Assembly (NCBI GenBank): GCA_016793305.1
Contig: JAEUHU010000206.1
Span: forward strand, 1-6,663
Length of the DNA stretch: 6,663 nucleotides
Direction: 5' to 3'
From: Planctomycetota bacterium
Lineage (GTDB): Bacteria > Planctomycetota > UBA1135 > UBA2386
Below the pieces are notes generated by a model. That model searched no databases. It saw only the letters and a list, made by a program, of their open reading frames with translations, and had not been told where the DNA came from. Position numbers and translations under genes: made by a program. Shown in pieces: positions 6,477-6,663 of this stretch; the stretch's first letter is position 1, and every line of letters begins with the position of its first letter.

Positions 6477-6663
6477 ATGAGACTCCCCCATGCGACGTCC
6501 TCGTGGCGCAGCGACACCGTCACTCCGCCGTCCACCAACTGGGCGACGACTCCCACCCCCAACCTCCGCTCGCAACGGCGCGCCGACGGACGGCGCCAAC
6601 GGGTGTTGCTGGTCGACGACGAGCCCGACGTGCTGCGCGGCTTGTGCCAGATCCTCGAGCGCG
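6477..6663 (+). CDS. response regulator, receiver domain start (3' end missing)
   Basis: The first 62 codons are visible before the window ends. Residues 42-62 form the first strand and helix of a CheY-like receiver domain: RVLLVDDEPDVLRGL, with acidic magnesium ligands D47 and D48. The phospho-acceptor aspartate, the switch residues and any output domain lie to the right. The frame opens after a TGA at 6387-6389, and ATG 6477 is its only ATG. This start gives a 41-residue leader rich in Ser, Thr, Pro and Arg before the receiver fold. GTG 6603 would remove the leader but also the start of strand 1. No strong ribosome binding site is visible at either position. The gene diverges from the pseudouridine synthase gene. 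Family is firm because of the strand 1 motif; exact start and effector type are uncertain. Confidence 0.82.
   Translation, partial: MRLPHATSSWRSDTVTPPSTNWATTPTPNLRSQRRADGRRQRVLLVDDEPDVLRGLCQILER

Noticed and set aside
3163..6480. A 1105-codon open frame on the plus strand opposite the aldolase and pseudouridine synthase genes
   Set aside because: It has no recognisable domain, is dominated by Arg, Ala, Gly, His and Gln, and mirrors the codon bias of the real minus-strand genes. Long antisense frames are expected when third positions are almost all G or C.
5237..6562. Extended start of the pseudouridine synthase at 6562
   Set aside because: The extra 120 residues would overlap the response regulator start and the whole intergenic region, have no S4-related sequence, and exceed the family's usual length.
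1..6663. Mobile element, CRISPR array, RNA gene or defence system
   Set aside because: No transposase, integrase, direct repeat array, tRNA-like or rRNA-like sequence was seen; all large genes belong to ordinary metabolic, transport, RNA-modification or signalling families.

Overview
This is a strongly GC-rich bacterial chromosomal window with tightly packed genes. Codons favour G or C at third positions, which leaves long spurious open frames on the antisense strands. The M14 peptidase has a sequence style (GLDLNRDF, a DHRPRY...GLRNR...SEAYSY block, and a long C-terminal extension) that I associate with Planctomycetota-like bacteria. The phylum is an inference from one gene, and other high-GC phyla (Myxococcota, Acidobacteriota, Gemmatimonadota) are not excluded.

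Layout: (1) 2-1072, plus strand: the 3' part of an M14 zinc carboxypeptidase gene, cut by the window edge. (2) 1077-5166, minus strand: three genes, transcribed right to left, joined by two identical 4-nt stop/start overlaps (ATGA). They encode a 700-residue bifunctional class II aldolase/short-chain dehydrogenase, an ABC-2 type ATPase and its six-helix permease. (3) 5237-6202, minus strand: an S4-domain RluA-family 23S rRNA-type pseudouridine synthase, 70 nt upstream of the aldolase gene and possibly in the same transcript. (4) 6203-6476: a less GC-rich divergent intergenic region with nested inverted repeats and a G-rich minus-strand tract. (5) 6477-6663, plus strand: the start of a response regulator, cut by the right edge.

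How the genes fit together: the ATPase and permease form one exporter-type ABC complex, probably homodimeric for each subunit. The overlaps suggest that it is translated in step with the aldolase/dehydrogenase, a cytosolic enzyme that would cleave a sugar phosphate or related hydroxy-ketone and oxidise or reduce the product. No transcriptional regulator, kinase, isomerase or microcompartment gene of a sugar catabolic pathway lies in the window, so the substrate stays open. The peptidase gene converges on this operon with only 4 nt between the two stop codons. The pseudouridine synthase and the response regulator diverge from the structured intergenic region, which is where their promoters should be.

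I found no tRNA, rRNA, CRISPR array, insertion sequence or phage gene. Five of the six genes belong to familiar families. The parts that deserve a second look are the aldolase-exporter coupling and the nested dyads between the divergent genes.
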